Shown one piece after another: positions 1 to 15,200 of a stretch of 64,000 bases of DNA. How positions within the stretch are numbered: position 1 is the first letter of the stretch; the number at the start of each line of letters is the position of its first letter. The position numbers and the translations under genes are program-made. The notes beneath the pieces were generated by a model. That model did not search any database. It worked only from the letters and a program-made list of their open reading frames with translations, and was not told where the DNA came from. The stretch comes from Dirofilaria immitis (lineage: Eukaryota; Nematoda; Chromadorea; Rhabditida; Onchocercidae), in the NCBI GenBank assembly GCA_024305405.1, contig JAKNDB010000007.1, positions 62,001 through 126,000 of the forward strand. The letters are read 5' to 3'.

Positions 1-3000
1 AAATGTAAAAATTATATTAAAATAATTAATGCTTATAGAAACTTATTAACAAGCAATAAATGAATAATGATAGAAATATTTTCGAAATTCTATCTCTCTT
101 AAGAAATGCAACACTTAATTGCTTAATTTTTATAAAAGTTTCCGTTATGAAATTCAGATGTGTTTTCATTTCAAATATGTATGATTTGATAAAAATATAA
201 TTTAGCATTGAAAATTGCTTTTATTATCATTTGGATTTTCCTTAATAAAGCGTGATAATTTTAATTGTCTTTAAAAATTAATGCCATCTGCTCTATCTCT
301 TTACTATTATAAATCTCACTTTGCATCATTTATCAATAAAAGTTATTGTCAAAGCATTTTCCAGCAGAAATATGTCATTTTTTGTTCGATAGCATTATTC
401 TAATATAAGTATGGTACTTATCTTTTTACTTAATGATAAGAACGTCGTGTTAAACTACTTATTGTTTTTAAAAAGAAACGAAATGATAATTTTTTATTAC
501 AAATATTTTAATAAGCGATCGTTTTTAAAGACTCTCAAGCAAAACATATACAATTTGATTCTAAGCCGTTTCATCAATCCTTTTTATAATCAACTGATCT
601 AACGGTTGAATTGTTTGAGCCAACATTTTTTCAGTTGATTCATCATCAATATCAGAATGAGCAAAATTTCCCCCAAATGAATTGCTTATGAGCTAAAATC
701 GTCACAGAAATTTTCATAAATACAACTATGAAAAATTTATGAAAAAGTGCCGCGAATAAATTGCGAAAGATTTCCGGAATAAAAGAAAATATGACCATCA
801 CTAAAATCATGACGAAAATCAGAGAAGTTAATGATCCCTTCGTTTTTCAACTCGGTTATTATTATTCTAATTTTTGAAACTTTCTCATTCCTTTAATGAG
901 CGGATGGATTAATCCCCAATAATAATTTTCTATACATGCATTGATTTTTATTATCAAATAACGTTAAAACTTTAAATAATAAGTCACATATATAAAGGTC
1001 TTTTAGAAGAAATGACTCGAATTAACATCAGTGCATTATTACACTGATAATTATCACGTACTACACCTAGAGTTTTATTTCTCCATGCCAAGAAATTCGA
1101 AAATATTCAATGATATAAGCATGATGAGATAATCAAAGAATTTTGTATATTAAAAATTTCTATATTTATTTAGGCAAATCATTTATCCAAATCTTAGCAC
1201 GATTCCCTTCATTCTCCTCACTCTCATCCCATCTCTCATAAAGCGTAATATACATCGTTTAAAATCTGCGCTGATCATCTGGAATGTTGCAACGATCAAA
1301 ATTTCTGTGCATATTTGGAATATTGTCATCCCTCATGATTAGACATCTGTGTAATTAATGTTTAGTAGGCCACCGTTCACTACTAAAAGATCATCGATAT
1401 AAAAAGAAACTTTTCGCGATCATTTGGCAATGTTTTAATGAATGATTACTCATCAAGCAACATCAACAAATTTAACTTATAGACAACCAATATCCTCCAA
1501 TTCAATTTAGCTCACTTTGATATAGGTATACTAAATTCAGCTGTATTGCAATTAATCGATTAATTTCAATTGTGGTATTATCTGACTTTATTTTATCTTA
1601 TGATATTGATGAAGAAATCCTTCACCAAACAATAAGACACATCTTACTAAGAGAACAGAAATACTTGATGATCCTTATTATAATGCCAAAAAAGCATAAA
1701 ATTTACCAATTTTACATTTCATTCTAGAAAAACATTTTAATAAGGATTTCAAAGTGAATACTATTTTTAAAAAAAATAAATCATCATCTTTTCATACTAC
1801 GGAACATACATCCTTTCATATTTACGTAAAAGGATGAATTTTGCCATAATACATGAAGCAGAAAAAAAGAAAAACTTTTTGAGTTTATTATCCTATGTAG
1901 AAATGAACCGAAATGGCGAGCGATGATCATTCACTTCATCGTTAAGTTGGATTTTAAGCTTTCGGTTAATCTGTCCTTCTCAGATCTATTTTTCTGAAGG
2001 TGTGAAATTTTCAGATGCCAAAAGTTACATAGCCTAATACCACAATAGTTCTCGAATATCCAGATGGACAAAAAGTTCTGAGTAGTGCAAAATCTCAGTG
2101 CATATTTCCGACCAATCTTAGGAAAGTTCATCGAAAATCGTGCATCTATAAATTAATAAGTGATCGTAACTAGTAGTTCGCACCATCTAATCAATAAAAA
2201 ATTCTTCGTTTATACGTTTTGCATATTTTGTATGCCAAATTAGAATCCATCCTTTCTGCGGCAATTTTTACTTTATTTTTATAAAAACATCGGAAATACT
2301 TTTCATTATTTGAATATGATAGAAAAAAAAATACAGCAAGTAGAATGGAACTTGTAAAATTGCAATGTAATGAAGTATCATTGATAGCTTTGTCATTTCA
2401 CTGAACTTTATTGACTATTAGCAACAAAAATATCGAGGACTGTTGATAAAAATTTTTCATAGTTCATTTTAATTTTATGCAAGGAAACAAAAAGTGTAAT
2501 AAATTTTCTAAGTAATAAAAATTTTTCCAATTTCTTTCGCATAAAATTGCAAAGAAATTTTAGCACTGACTGGCGATATTCAAATTGCTTCAGCTACAGT
2601 AAACCCTAATGCATATGAAACTTATATTCTTTGTTTGATGGATACTTTCTATCTTTATTTCATTGATGCAAATTACGATCTTCCTGCTGCATTATTGAAA
2701 CGATTTATATTTTTATCTTATCTCATCGAGGATCAGAGTCGATGCAAATTAAATCAATCCGGGAACAGAAAATTGTAATTCTTAAATTTCAGTCGTTTAA
2801 TTAAATTTCATTGTTTTAATTCAATCTCATACATAGCAATAAATGACATAAAATCCTTATATCAAACTTTATCGGCAATATTGTCCACCAATTTCATCCA
2901 TACATTGATATTTTATCAGAGTAAATGGTCTAATTATCAATGATTCTTAAAAATTTTTGAACAGCAAAATTTAATGATTTATTTAACCTTAACCAAATCA

Positions 3001-5162
3001 ACAAATTTACATGTATCTCATTATTGTATTTCATTATTTGTAGTCATTATTTTTTCGGAAATTAATTAAAACTTTCGAAAGTTGTTTATATTTTATTAAT
3101 TATTCCTTTCGGAAAATTTAATCTGAACAAATAAGATGTCAGCTTTGCCATCTATTACTATTCACTGTATCTCTGAATTTCACATAACTGCTATCTAGTC
3201 TACTGATAACCAAGTAAAATATAATACTTAATCTATATAATAATCAAATCTATCGATAATAAAAGTAATAAGAGCGTAATGATTATTTCTGAATAAGTTT
3301 TGATCAAACATGACAGAAGTAAAGTTTTTACCGGAATAATTGGTATTACTGTCTTATCACTCTTGCCACAAATTATCGATCAGACATAAATTATCGAAAG
3401 ATTTTTTGTCATTATTTGATGAGTAAAATAAGGAATAATTACGGACATCATTAAAACATATTATCTATTTTAATTTGATAGTTTAATTTGCGTGATATAT
3501 TAAACAATAGAACTATATCTCACGAATACTATTATTGGCTGCAAATAATAAGCAATCACTAGTGATTATGTTTAAAGGAAATTAAAAAATTAATGAAGGC
3601 AGGAAATAATTATCTAGGATTTTTATTGTTATGTAATAATTTACTCAAATATTTATTATTATATTTGATTATAGAAAATATTTTTTTGTATAATAAAAAT
3701 TTTGCATAATAGTTCCGTTAATTATTATCTCAAGATTTAGACAGAAAAATTCAAGCTATTTTAGACCTAAGTACAAAACTTAGGCATGAAATGAATTTTC
3801 AGCAATAATGTATTAGCTGTATAAGATATATATAAGGTTTGAATTAATTATTATCAATCATAATCATTTTAATAAAATTCGGTATAGTAGAGATTTGTAA
3901 TCTGATTTAAAATAGATTTTAAAATTCATACATTTTACCAACATATTACTTAAGACTATTTGGAAGAAAAGTATTTTGCTAATTGTAATAAAACGTTATC
4001 AGTATCAATGATAGCTTATATAATAGATATCAATGTTATACTATTATAAGATTTTAAAAATGCGCATATTTTAATACATCTCGCAATATAGATATTAAAT
4101 TTAAATTATGTGTTCTATTGAACATTTCAAATGTGAAATATAAGCAATAAAACAAAGATTAATAAAAATAAAAATTAGAATATAAATATTATAAATTTTA
4201 TCTTAGTACTATTCTTATCAATTATAGAAAGGAGATTTTTTTGCATATCACACTGTATAATTTTTTTCTTTTTTAAAATTTTTCTTTAATATTAAATTTA
4301 ATCCTTCCAATTTTTATCATTTTATTCAAGTTATTAAAGCATAGCAGTGATAGCAATAATAATAGTGATATTGATAATAGTAGAGATGATTTAATATCAA
4401 TGATAAGCAATTTATTTTTGCAGATTATAAGCAATTAATTAAAACAAAAATATTTTTATTATGTTTGTGCCGTGTTTGCAAGATTACTGGATCGGCAAAT
4501 CCAAGGATATTGACGACAGAGAGCATCAACCACTTCTAATGCGATTTTTTCATTGTTTTGAATATTCACCCGTGGTGATTGAATCATTTTTGTGAGAAGA
4601 GACGAAGCTGAAAATAGCAATTAAATTATCTGAAATGACTGATCAATATCTAATAAATTTTTTTAATTTAAATTAGATAGCAAAATATATTAAATATTAA
4701 CTCTAACATATTTGAAAAGATTAAAAGTATTCATTTAAAATAAATATTTTATTATCAATTATCGTCAATGTTGAAAACTGTATACTTAATTTCAATCAAA
4801 TAGATTTGAAATTTGGTGACAAATTTCAAGAAAAAAAACTCGAGAATCGATAGTATTATCTAAACGAAATTTTCCAAAATACTATTAACACATTATACTA
4901 TCATTAAAAATTATATTGCTAATGCATTCATTGAAATTAATACTAAATAGTAATTTTAATTTCAATTAAAAATATTAATTTTCATTTAAAATAAAAATTT
5001 ATTTTACCATTATCGTCCATAGCAAATCGAGATGATGGACAGCAATAAATCCTTGTAATTAGCGAACAAAATAGAATTGTACGAAGAAAATACGGCATTT
5101 TTCGATGTTTATAAATAAATATTTCGTAGTTAAATAAAGAATAAATTAAGCTAAAAATAATC

Positions 5163-5213
<51 letters not shown>

Positions 5214-8083
5214 GTAACAAACAATCGAATTAATAAAATAATACAAAAGAAAATATTAAAATACAAAAATTAAATAAACTATAATTTTCCTTTATTTCCA
5301 ACTTTTTTCTAATCTTTTCTCTTATTTTTTTGATATCATCATATTATTTATAATAAATTTTTACCAATAATTAATTCTACTAATATATGAAATAAAATAA
5401 TTATACAAAAAGAAGCTTCTAACAATAATTTATTTCAATCGTATAACAAATACTAAAAGATTTGAAATGAAACAAATTCGTCTACGAAAAAAATTTTTTT
5501 TTTTTTGAATATTAAAAGATGAAAGAATGAAATCTTGCAAATATTATCTTTTCGTTATCGTTAATTTCTTTTTTCATTGTTTGTTACAGTTTGATGTATT
5601 TATATAGATATTGCAATCTTTTACTTTTCTTTTATTTATCATTCAAATATGCAAAAGTCATAAAAATTTTTAATGCATGCAAAAAAAAAATATTTGGAAC
5701 TTATTTTTCTGTGGAAAAGACATTTCTTTTTTGGACGTAACTATAATGATAAATTATTATCATTCGTAATGGAATAAATATCTTGCAAATTCTTAAATTA
5801 AAATAAACATTTAATACAATTCATAAATTTAATTTTATTTTCTATTCATTCTAAAAAATTACATAATATTTATATTAAATTAAATTTTTTTTTCTTTCCA
5901 TAAAACTTCGTTAAAATTTTTTATTTTTTAATAATTTTTTTTTTAAAAATTTTTTCAAATATATAATTCAATTAAGATTTATTTGCCAAAAAAAAATATT
6001 TTTAATATTAAAAATTAATTAAGTACATAATATATATTTAGATATTCTTATTTTTATAATATATGTAATTTTCTTGATATTGACATATGATCGGTATTTG
6101 CCATTTATAATATATATTGCAAATAAAGACTAATGATAATTTAATTATCATTTTTATAATGATAGAAGAAAAAGACTATGATAAAGATTAAGATTATCGA
6201 CAAATTATTTTATGAATTAATTAATTATAAATTTAATTGTTTTTGGAAGATTAATTTAATAATTAAGAATAAGTTAAATTTTTTAAATTTTATAAGCCTT
6301 ATAAAATTTAATGGGAAAATACTTTTGTAATTCACATATTAATAATTTCAACAAAAAATTTTAAACAATTAAATTATTAATTAATTAGATTAAAATTATT
6401 TCCTCATATTTTCATCATGATATACTCAATTAGATTTAACAATCAAATTATCAAAAACAAAAAAAATATTTCCTATGAAATGATTAGTTATTATTTTCAT
6501 AGTTTAAAAAATTACAGTGTCCATATATACATATACAGTATCTATATAAAAGATATTTAAAAATTTAATTAATTATTTTTGTATCAATTAATTTTTTTCG
6601 TTTGTATTCCACTATCTGTTTATTTATCAAATTGGATTATTTCGTTTTTCTTTTGCTCTGAACTTTGACTAACTAAAAATTTTTTAATTTTTTACTTTTT
6701 CAAAGTATAATTTTTTAGATTTTAATTTAATACTTATCGTACATTTTTTTGTTATTTCAAATTTGTTTGTTGAATTTTCATTCTTTTTTTACGATTAAAT
6801 AGTTAAGTAAAATAAATAAATTATAAATATATTTTGAGAAATAGTTGTAATTTCTAATTTCACATATTGCCTATTTATTAAATGCTAATCATATAAACAA
6901 TCTAATTTTCATTTTATTCAAAAATAAGATATGAATAATTAAAAAAAAGCAATACTGAATATACCACATATAGGAATATAAATATTTAAAAATTATCAAT
7001 CAATAATTAATTGTGCACATATTGATTGGAAAAAATATTTAGTTAAAAAAAACAAAACGAAAGATTTAATTATTAGGATAATAATTAAATTTATTATCAG
7101 TATGTTAACATATAATTACAAATATTTCGATATTATATATATAGCTTATCATATATTTTTTTTTCTTTTAGATGCGAAATTTATCAAAAATTATCTGATA
7201 ATTTATGCTAAAAAGCAGATTATTGATAAATATAGCAATCTCAATGAATCGATATAATTCAAAATTGATCTTAGAACATTTTTATGATATTTTTTGAACA
7301 ATAAAAATGATAATGCTATAATTTCATTCATTGAATAAAACTATTATTAAATCAAAAAAAAAAAAAAAAGGAATGAAATATTAGTTTACAAATAATCGAT
7401 GTAAAATTTTTATACTTTGATCGTTGTTATTATAATAGTTATTATAGCAAAAAGTATTATCAAAGAAATCATTAAAATATAATATAATAATAATATATTC
7501 AAAAAGATAATAATATATAAAGAAGATTGCTTCATTCGAACAATTCAGTATGTAATATTCATCGATTTGTGTCTTAAACAATAAAATAAAATATTTTAAC
7601 CTTTTAATCTTATCATTATCATAATAATAAGATTCAATAATATATGGCTAGATTAATATTTCAGTAATATTATCATATCTTTAAAATTTGTATATTTTAT
7701 TATCATATATTATGTGATAATACTAATTTTATGCTAAATTAAATATTTTTAAAATTATTTATTATTTTATTTTAAATAACATATGCATAATGTTTAATTT
7801 TTGAATTATTAAAGTATTTCACACATATTATAATTTGACTATTATTATTATCATTATTATTATTAAGTATTTCACATATACTATGATTTGATTATTATCA
7901 TTATTATTACTGTTATTATTACTATCATTATTACCATTACTAGGTAATAAGTAATAATAAGAAATTGTTGCTATTTTTAATTAAAAATTTTAATAAATTA
8001 AATTTATTTGAATTAAATTTAAACTCTTATCAATTACAGTTGATAAATTTGGTTATCATTTGTGTTCAAATTTTCTATAAATC
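1..8083. other. AT-rich intergenic region without a supportable gene
   Basis: No coherent gene model. Roughly 550-2800 is less AT-rich than the rest and has several 45-80 codon open stretches on both strands. They overlap each other, lack consistent splice partners, and runs of this length are expected by chance at this base composition. From about 3600 to 8000 the DNA is very AT-rich, with A and T homopolymers and an (AAT)n microsatellite near 5174-5213. No promoter element of the downstream gene could be recognised. Confidence 0.6.
5174..5213. repeat. (AAT)n microsatellite
   Basis: About 13 uninterrupted copies of the AAT trinucleotide lie in intergenic DNA. Confidence 0.9.
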
Positions 8084-10597
8084 ATGTTTCTTCATATAGC
8101 AATCAGTTGCTCCATTTTTCCATTAGTATATAGTTGTGGATCAATGGGAGGTATGATAATACTTTTAATATTTAATTTATTTATTTATTTTTTTTTGCAA
8201 CAATATTTATTTGATATAAACAATTATTAGTAGAATAGTGATAGATGTTAATGATCGAATTTAATTATATCATTATCATATTGATTATTGCATTGCAATT
8301 TTTGATAATATAAATTGTTTGCAATACATTTATTTAAATTAATCAAACAAATAAATGATAGAAGGATATTATTATTTTTTTTGATTAATTTGATCCTTAT
8401 AAGTTTAATTTTTCTAAACTAAACAATGCTTATCAAAATTCTATCTTCTTTATCATTTCTCTAATAAATATTGAATATTTCAGATTTTCCACAAATAAAT
8501 CAGATACAGCTAGAGCTTGATACATCATCACATGAACCTTCAATTGCTTGCCATCTATATCCTTGGACATGTGGACTGAATCATAGCAGACTTATGACAC
8601 AAGCTATGCGGAATGCATCTCGAAATGCTACCAATATTATAAAAAATCTGGGAACTACAAAAACATCAATAATAACAAATACTACTGTAAAAAAGAATAT
8701 TACAGCAGCAACGCCAAAAACAACAACTATTACTACTACAGTTGCGCCAACAACAACTACTAATACTACAGTTGCGCCAACAACAACAACAACAACAACA
8801 ACAACGACAACTACAACTACAGTTGCGCCAACAACAACAACAAATGCTACAGTTGCACCACCAACAACAAAAACAACTACAGTTGCGCCAACAACAACAA
8901 CAACAACTACTACTACAGTTGCACCAACAACAACAGAAATTAGTACTCCTCCTAAAGTGCCATGCATCACACCGATTCGGTATCCTGGCCAAGCACGAAC
9001 AAAACAAGAAGCACTAAAGAATGTGAAAAATTCAATACATCAAGCGGTTTGTGATTTTAAAATTTAAATTTAAATTAAAAAATCGAATATTTAAAAAATC
9101 TCTTATTTCGTTTTGTTTTTTTGTTTCTTTTTAGATCTATAATCATCCTTTAATAGACCAATAAAACGATTTCAAAATGACTAGATTTAAAATTTATTTA
9201 ATTTCTTCGAGAAACATGCAGCGATAAATATTTTTGTCTTTTTTTTCTTAAATTCCTAAAAACCATAGTTTATTTTATTAATTCTTTTGCATCCCTTATA
9301 TTTTATATTATTTGTAGAAGAAATTGATAGTGAAAAATTTTTTAGAAATAAATAAAAACTGACAAATACTTTTAGAAATAATCATTACCTCAGTAATCGG
9401 TACTTAAATGATAATTTGAAATAAGAAAAGAAATATAACAAATTTTTAATGATACTTATCGATACTTATCTTATTTTTATTTCTTTTTTGGAGAAGAAAT
9501 TTAAATAATTTAAATCATTCTTTTAATGTCTATTTTATAATCCGATCAAATATATCAGATTAAGAAAGTATTTAAATTTAATTTTTTTCTTTACAGTTAA
9601 CCGAAATGTTAGTGAATATTGGATTGAATCCGACAATAAATTATACTATCAAAGGTTATGAACCAGATAATGTAATGATTGCAACCGATATAACTCCTGG
9701 ACGAATATGGGGTCGTAATATAGGCGGATATGTTGCCAAAGATGATATTGTTATTGCATATATTAATGGCAGCCGATATGATAAGGTTGCTAATTTTATA
9801 TCAATTTTTTAAATTCTTTTCTAAAACGCAAACTTTATGATAAGACTGTGAAAAAAAAATTTGCAAAAATTGATAACAAAAAAAAGAAAACTATGAATTG
9901 AAAATTTGAAATTAAAAATTAAATAAAAAAAAAGTGCTACCATATATTTTCTTGTTTTGTCCTTTTTTTTTTTTGTTCGTAAATTTAAGTATTTTTTATT
10001 TATTATTTTTTTATTAATTAATAATTTTATTGACAAAAATTTATTTAATTTTTGCAATTATAATAATTTGTATTGTTGTTATTTCAGTTTTATTTTCATA
10101 CATACTAATTAGAAATTAAAACAAATATTTGATATAAATGCATTTAATTAGTGAAGTAAATCAAAAAAAAAAAAACTTATTATTTGGGAAATTTAAAATC
10201 GGACTATTTATACAAATCAATCAATAAAAATGTTAAGTGAAAACATTAAATAATAAAAAATAGCAACGAATAAAAAGCAATCAATTAAATAATCAATAAA
10301 AATCATTATGATCGCGATAGTAATCTTTGCAAAATTATTCTCATTTTTAATCATATTTATGCACAGATGACTTACATAACAATCATTTCAATATATATAT
10401 ATATATATATTTAGAATGATATAATTAATAAATTTTATCAATTTATTTAATTATATTTTCAGACAATATCAATCCAATTGCATAATATCGAATTTCCTCT
10501 ATCATATCGCTTTTGGCAAAATGCTGGAGCAATCTTTGCGAAATATTTGAAAAAATTAACAAAAGTTATAGTTTATGAAATGTATGTAGAAGTTTAA
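8084..10597 (+). CDS. Secreted protein with mucin-like Thr-rich tract, nematode unknown
   Basis: I do not recognise the family. Four exons join in phase (8084-8150, 8484-9046, 9597-9785, 10463-10597) to give 317 residues without any frame break. The start is the ATG at 8084 because it opens a hydrophobic signal peptide (MFLHIAISCSIFPLVYS) just before the first Cys. Residues about 23-77 hold two Cys and several N-glycosylation sequons. Residues about 78-177 are a Thr-rich tract built on TTTVAPTTTT-like units, which would be densely O-glycosylated. The last 140 residues (about 178-317) look like a folded domain, with motifs such as TPGRIWGRNIGGYVAKDD and EFPLSYRFWQNAGAIF. The layout suggests an exported or surface-coat glycoprotein; that role is inferred. 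Open frames on the opposite strand and in other frames of the Thr tract come from its low complexity. AATAAA-like sequence follows about 100 bases downstream. Confidence 0.75.
8650..8945 (+). repeat. ACA/ACT trinucleotide repeat encoding the mucin-like tract
   Basis: Imperfect tandem (ACA)n/(ACT)n arrays are separated by a recurring ACAGTTGCGCCAACA-type segment that encodes T-V-A-P-T. There are about five such segments. The array is prone to length change, so alleles probably differ in tract length. Confidence 0.85.
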
Positions 10598-12286
10598 GAA
10601 AAAAAGATTGATAATTTAAATTTGAAATTTGATTAATTTATCAGTAATTAGTTGAAAATTTTTGCAACTTTTTTATCATCTATATTCTTCTTTTTTTTTC
10701 TGCAATAAAAATGTATTTTTAAATAATTTAGCAATTGATTAAGAATATTTTTTATAATATGATAACGATTTGATTGAAAAGTTCGCATTGTAAAAATTAT
10801 CTGTTAGAAATGATTAATTTGACTTTTTTTTTAAGTGATCTGTTTAATACGACTTTTTATTCGAATTGATTGATTAAATGATTGAATGATTGAAAATATT
10901 TCTTCTTGCGAAATCATTCAATCTTATCATAATATTATCATTTTCATAATTTTAATGATAATTTAGAAATATTCGTTGTATTTTAATTAATGCTAACAAA
11001 TATTAATCAAAATTTTGATTAATTTTTTTGAATGCAAAATATGAAGTATAGCTCAAATGTTTACCTTATTGATAGCTTTTTTTTTTTTTTTTTTATTAAT
11101 TCTCATTCTATGCTTCGATTTAGTCAATAATTAAAAATTATTTTTATTCGAATGTTCAACTTAAATTTAAATTATTGAATAAATTATTTATGCATCGATT
11201 AAAATAATTTCTTTAATTGCAAAAAAAAAGAAAAGACAAAATTTCATATCGTTGGGATGGAAATTTTTCAATCCCAGTCGCATAAATTTTCAAATTTTGA
11301 AATTATGAATTGGAGGAAAGTTTAGAAATTCAATGAGGGGAAAGGTATAGAAGTGGGACGCGGTAATTTTAGGTCTTTTGAAAATGAACCTGAAAGCTCA
11401 ATCATTAATTAGTTAATTCTTAATTGTTAATCTTATTTATCAGGCATTGTATTTATTTTTGTTTTTTTTTTTTAAATGTAAGAAGGGATAATTTTTAGAT
11501 TGTTTTTTTTTGGGAAAGAGCCTAAAGCCTAATTAGTTCATCTTTTAATTGCTAGATTTATTTTTGTTAGATACTTTCTTTTTGATTAATACAATCGTCT
11601 TTTTCTAATAGGCTCTGATAACAGATAACATTATCTGAAAATAGAAAGAGCAAAGGATATAAGGATTAATGTAACTAGAGATTAAAAACAAAGATATATA
11701 GCGTGTTGAGATTAGTATGATAAATGATATAGCTACTGAAAGATAAAACATGATAAACGATATAGCTGCTGGAATGTTAAAGGTAGATCGGAGTGAGAAG
11801 TAATATTAGGGATCGAAATAAGAAAGAAATGTGCTAGTGGAAATACATCAGAAATTGATGTGATTAATGGACAATGGAGATTTTGATAATTTTTTAATGA
11901 TTCTTTTTACCAATGATTAGTTTGATCACGATGATTATGGTTGTTGAATCTATTTTGTCCTAATTCATCGTTATCATCTATCTAACATTGATAGTTAATA
12001 ACAAGTAGTTCAAAAACAAAATGTGAATAAGCATTAAAGGAACTAGAATGCATAAAGAATTATAAATATTTAAGATAAACGTTGAATAGAAATATTTTTA
12101 TTGTGAGTAGGAATTTTATTGTTATGAGGTTTGTAATAATTTGAAAAAAATTTGCAATAAGAATAAGATAAATTGATATTCGTTATTTTTTCCTGACATA
12201 TTTATTCATGTAATTAGTTATTATTGATTAGTTTTGCCGTGATCAAATGTTCTGTGAAATATTTCAGGGTTTATTCTATTTCAGTT
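10598..12286. other. Intergenic region
   Basis: No gene seen. It contains A/T homopolymers and a short imperfect duplication near 11716-11775 (GATAAAYGATATAGCT repeated). The 3' end carries the splice-acceptor-like sites just upstream of the helicase start. Confidence 0.6.
12283..12286 (+). promoter_or_regulatory. Candidate trans-splice acceptor of the helicase gene
   Basis: CTATTTCAG ends at 12284, two bases before the ATG at 12287. A second TTTCAG ends at 12267. A strong acceptor with no upstream coding exon directly before a start codon is what spliced-leader addition looks like in nematodes. No spliced-leader RNA gene was seen in the window, so this is inference. Confidence 0.4.
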
Positions 12287-15200
12287 ATGTGTACAATACA
12301 AATTGATAAGTTTACTGTAGAATTTCCATTTGAACCGTACGAATGTCAGATTAAATTTATGGAAAAGGTTATGGAAGCTTTGTGGATGGTATGCTTGTAT
12401 TTGCTTTGATTATGCATAATTAATTAACATTAATACAGTAAGTGATAAGTTATTAGAGATATGTGCCATTGAATATAACAAAAATTATTAATTACTCAGC
12501 ACGAAACTATCGACTATTAGTTAATTGTGCCTATTAAAAATAATTGATTATATAAATTATCATTCTAAATGATCTTAAATCTATTTTCAGATATAATGAA
12601 TTATCATTTATTGAATACATAATGACATATTATTGCTTATTTAATTTTTTTACAACGGTTACCAGTTACTGATATTTTTTAATATTTTTTTCATGATATT
12701 AAATCATTATAAAAATTATCATGTTTTCAATTGTGATTAAAGACATATTATAATTACATTTGAAAAGCATAGTTCAGAGATACTGAAAAAATATAATATC
12801 AAGATGGATTTTGCTTGCTATATTATTTATTTTTGTGCATTAAGTTAAATTCGTTAAATATTTTTAAACTATAGCTATTTCTGATTAATTGCTTTTGATA
12901 AATCTCTTTGTCTTCATAATTTTTTTCTGAAATATTTCGCATGAATATGATTAATATTTGATATGACTAATATAAATTTAATATGATTAATGCTGAGTAT
13001 AACTAAGAGGGATTGAAATGTTATCAAGTCCAAATTTCTGTCGAACAGAATTATCACATAGAATATCAAAAGTTTGTTAGTGATACCAAAAATTTATTAC
13101 TTTTTAGGGACATAATGCAGCATTGGAATCACCGACGGGAACCGGTAAGACATTATGTCTGCTGTGTGCTGCCATCGCATTCTTGAAAGACTGCAAATCA
13201 AAGATATCCCACATGGATACTGCGCATGAAATACAAGGTCACTGTTCTAACTTTACATTGTGATATTTGACGAGATAGTTTAGAGTTCATTTCTAAAAAA
13301 ATGAAAATATGAAATTATTCTTATGTAATAAAGTAACTATTAATTCTCTCTACATTCCATATTAGCTTGCATTTTAATTTTTAATATTTCACTAACTTAT
13401 AAAAATAAATTCTCATATTTCTCATTTACTTAGATTTTTTTTCAAGTTTTAAATGATATAGTACACTGGTGAAAAAATGTTCAAGTAATAGCATTGAAAA
13501 CTGTTTAAAAGGTGATTTTATTGACAGGTACATCTTCTAGATCGCTTTATCCAAAATTTTTTACGCTTCTCGAACGCATAGTCAATTGGCACAAGTAATC
13601 CGTGAATTAAACAAAACAACCTACAAAGAGTAATTTTTCTTATGTTAAATTACTTTTCGAAAGTTTGAGCCTCTAACTTTAATTTATTACGAATGCTTAA
13701 ATTTGAAATTTCTCTAATCTTCATTTCGGTATTGTGATGCACATTTTTGATTATTTGGAGTTTCCATTTCGTATACAAAAATGTTGGTTTGAAATAATTA
13801 CAAATTACGTCGATGGCTAATTAAATTCAATTATTGTTATCAGAATTTAAAAGTTGTTTACACAGTGTTGTTTTCGTTTTCATTGGTTTCCAGTTTTTTT
13901 TTCCATATTTTCCGTAACATTTTTAGCACAAAAGAAAGACTCTGAGTTTTTTTAATATTTTCAGTATTAAAACCGTAACTTTGGCTTCGCGTGATTTACT
14001 TTGTATCAATGATAAAGTGATGAAGGAAAATAATAGTCATATCAAATCATTAATGTAGAAATTTGATCAGCAAGCATCGATGCCCTTTTTATAATTTCTA
14101 TGAAAGTATGTTTTTATTCTTCCTTGCTTTTTTTTCTTTTTTCATTTTTAGGTTTTTTATCTTATCAAATTTTGGAAATTTTTTATGATAAAGCTGAAAT
14201 AGCGATTGAAATTTTTGCTCTTGAACGCATGTCATATTCTCAAAAATAACAAGTCCATCATCTGTGTAGTGTATCTCGAACTCACAGATCTCCTAGAGAA
14301 TGTCTGTACATCTTTTACATTTTTAATGAAATTCCTTTCATTTTTCAGTATTTCGAATATTCATGATTTTTTTGTTCTGGGTTTTTTCAAAATCTTCATC
14401 ATTTCAATTTATAATTTTAGCTGTCCGAAATTTGTTCAATTTCTACAATAATTTTAATTTAGTCAGTAAAAAAACTATTTTAGAAGCTGACCCAACAACG
14501 TTAGATTTATTGTATAATGAGAATGGAATGATCCCGGATATCGAAGATGTCATCGATATATCTCGGAAGCATAAGTACATCAAATTTTCTTGTTTGATCT
14601 TAAATTTTATTTCAACTTGATGTAAGGAGCATATCTAGTAGATTGTATCAAAATATTCTTCCTTACATCACTGAAACTTATTATTTTAGAAATAAATTTC
14701 AATTTCAGGTATTGCCCTTATTTTCGAAATCGAACGATGTATGAAAGTGCCGATCTTATTCTTTTGCCGTACAACTATATCATTGATCCTTCTCTGCGAC
14801 ATAAACATAACATTCAGTTGAAAGGGAATATAATTATTTTTGACGAAGCACATAATTTGGTAATTGTTTTTACTAAGAAATATTTCTGTATTCATCAATA
14901 AGTTTGTTAAGATAGGTAAAGGATTAATACTTGATGTAGTTTTTCTTGAAATAATGAAATAATGTTTTTAAGAAACTTTATGATTTATCGAGAAATTGAG
15001 AACAGAAATTACATCCGTAATTCGTTTATTCAGGAATCAATTTGTGAAGAGTCGACGTCAGTATCATTTTCAACTACTCAGATAAGCGCTTGTATAAGGG
15101 AAGCAAAGAAAGTTTTGGAAATGATAATAAATGATGAAGAAGAAATTCGGACGAAAATGGCACGTGTTTACTTTACTCTTTTTTGACTTTTTTTCTTTTT

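Noticed and set aside
551..2780. Several 45-80 codon open stretches on both strands, one F-box-like and others resembling membrane receptor segments
   Set aside because: They overlap on opposite strands, one has an internal stop, phases do not join, and runs of this length are expected by chance at about 70% A+T.
8581..9017. Val-rich, Cys-rich and Gln-rich frames antisense to, or out of frame with, the Thr tract
   Set aside because: They are shadows of the ACA/ACT trinucleotide repeat in the real coding frame.
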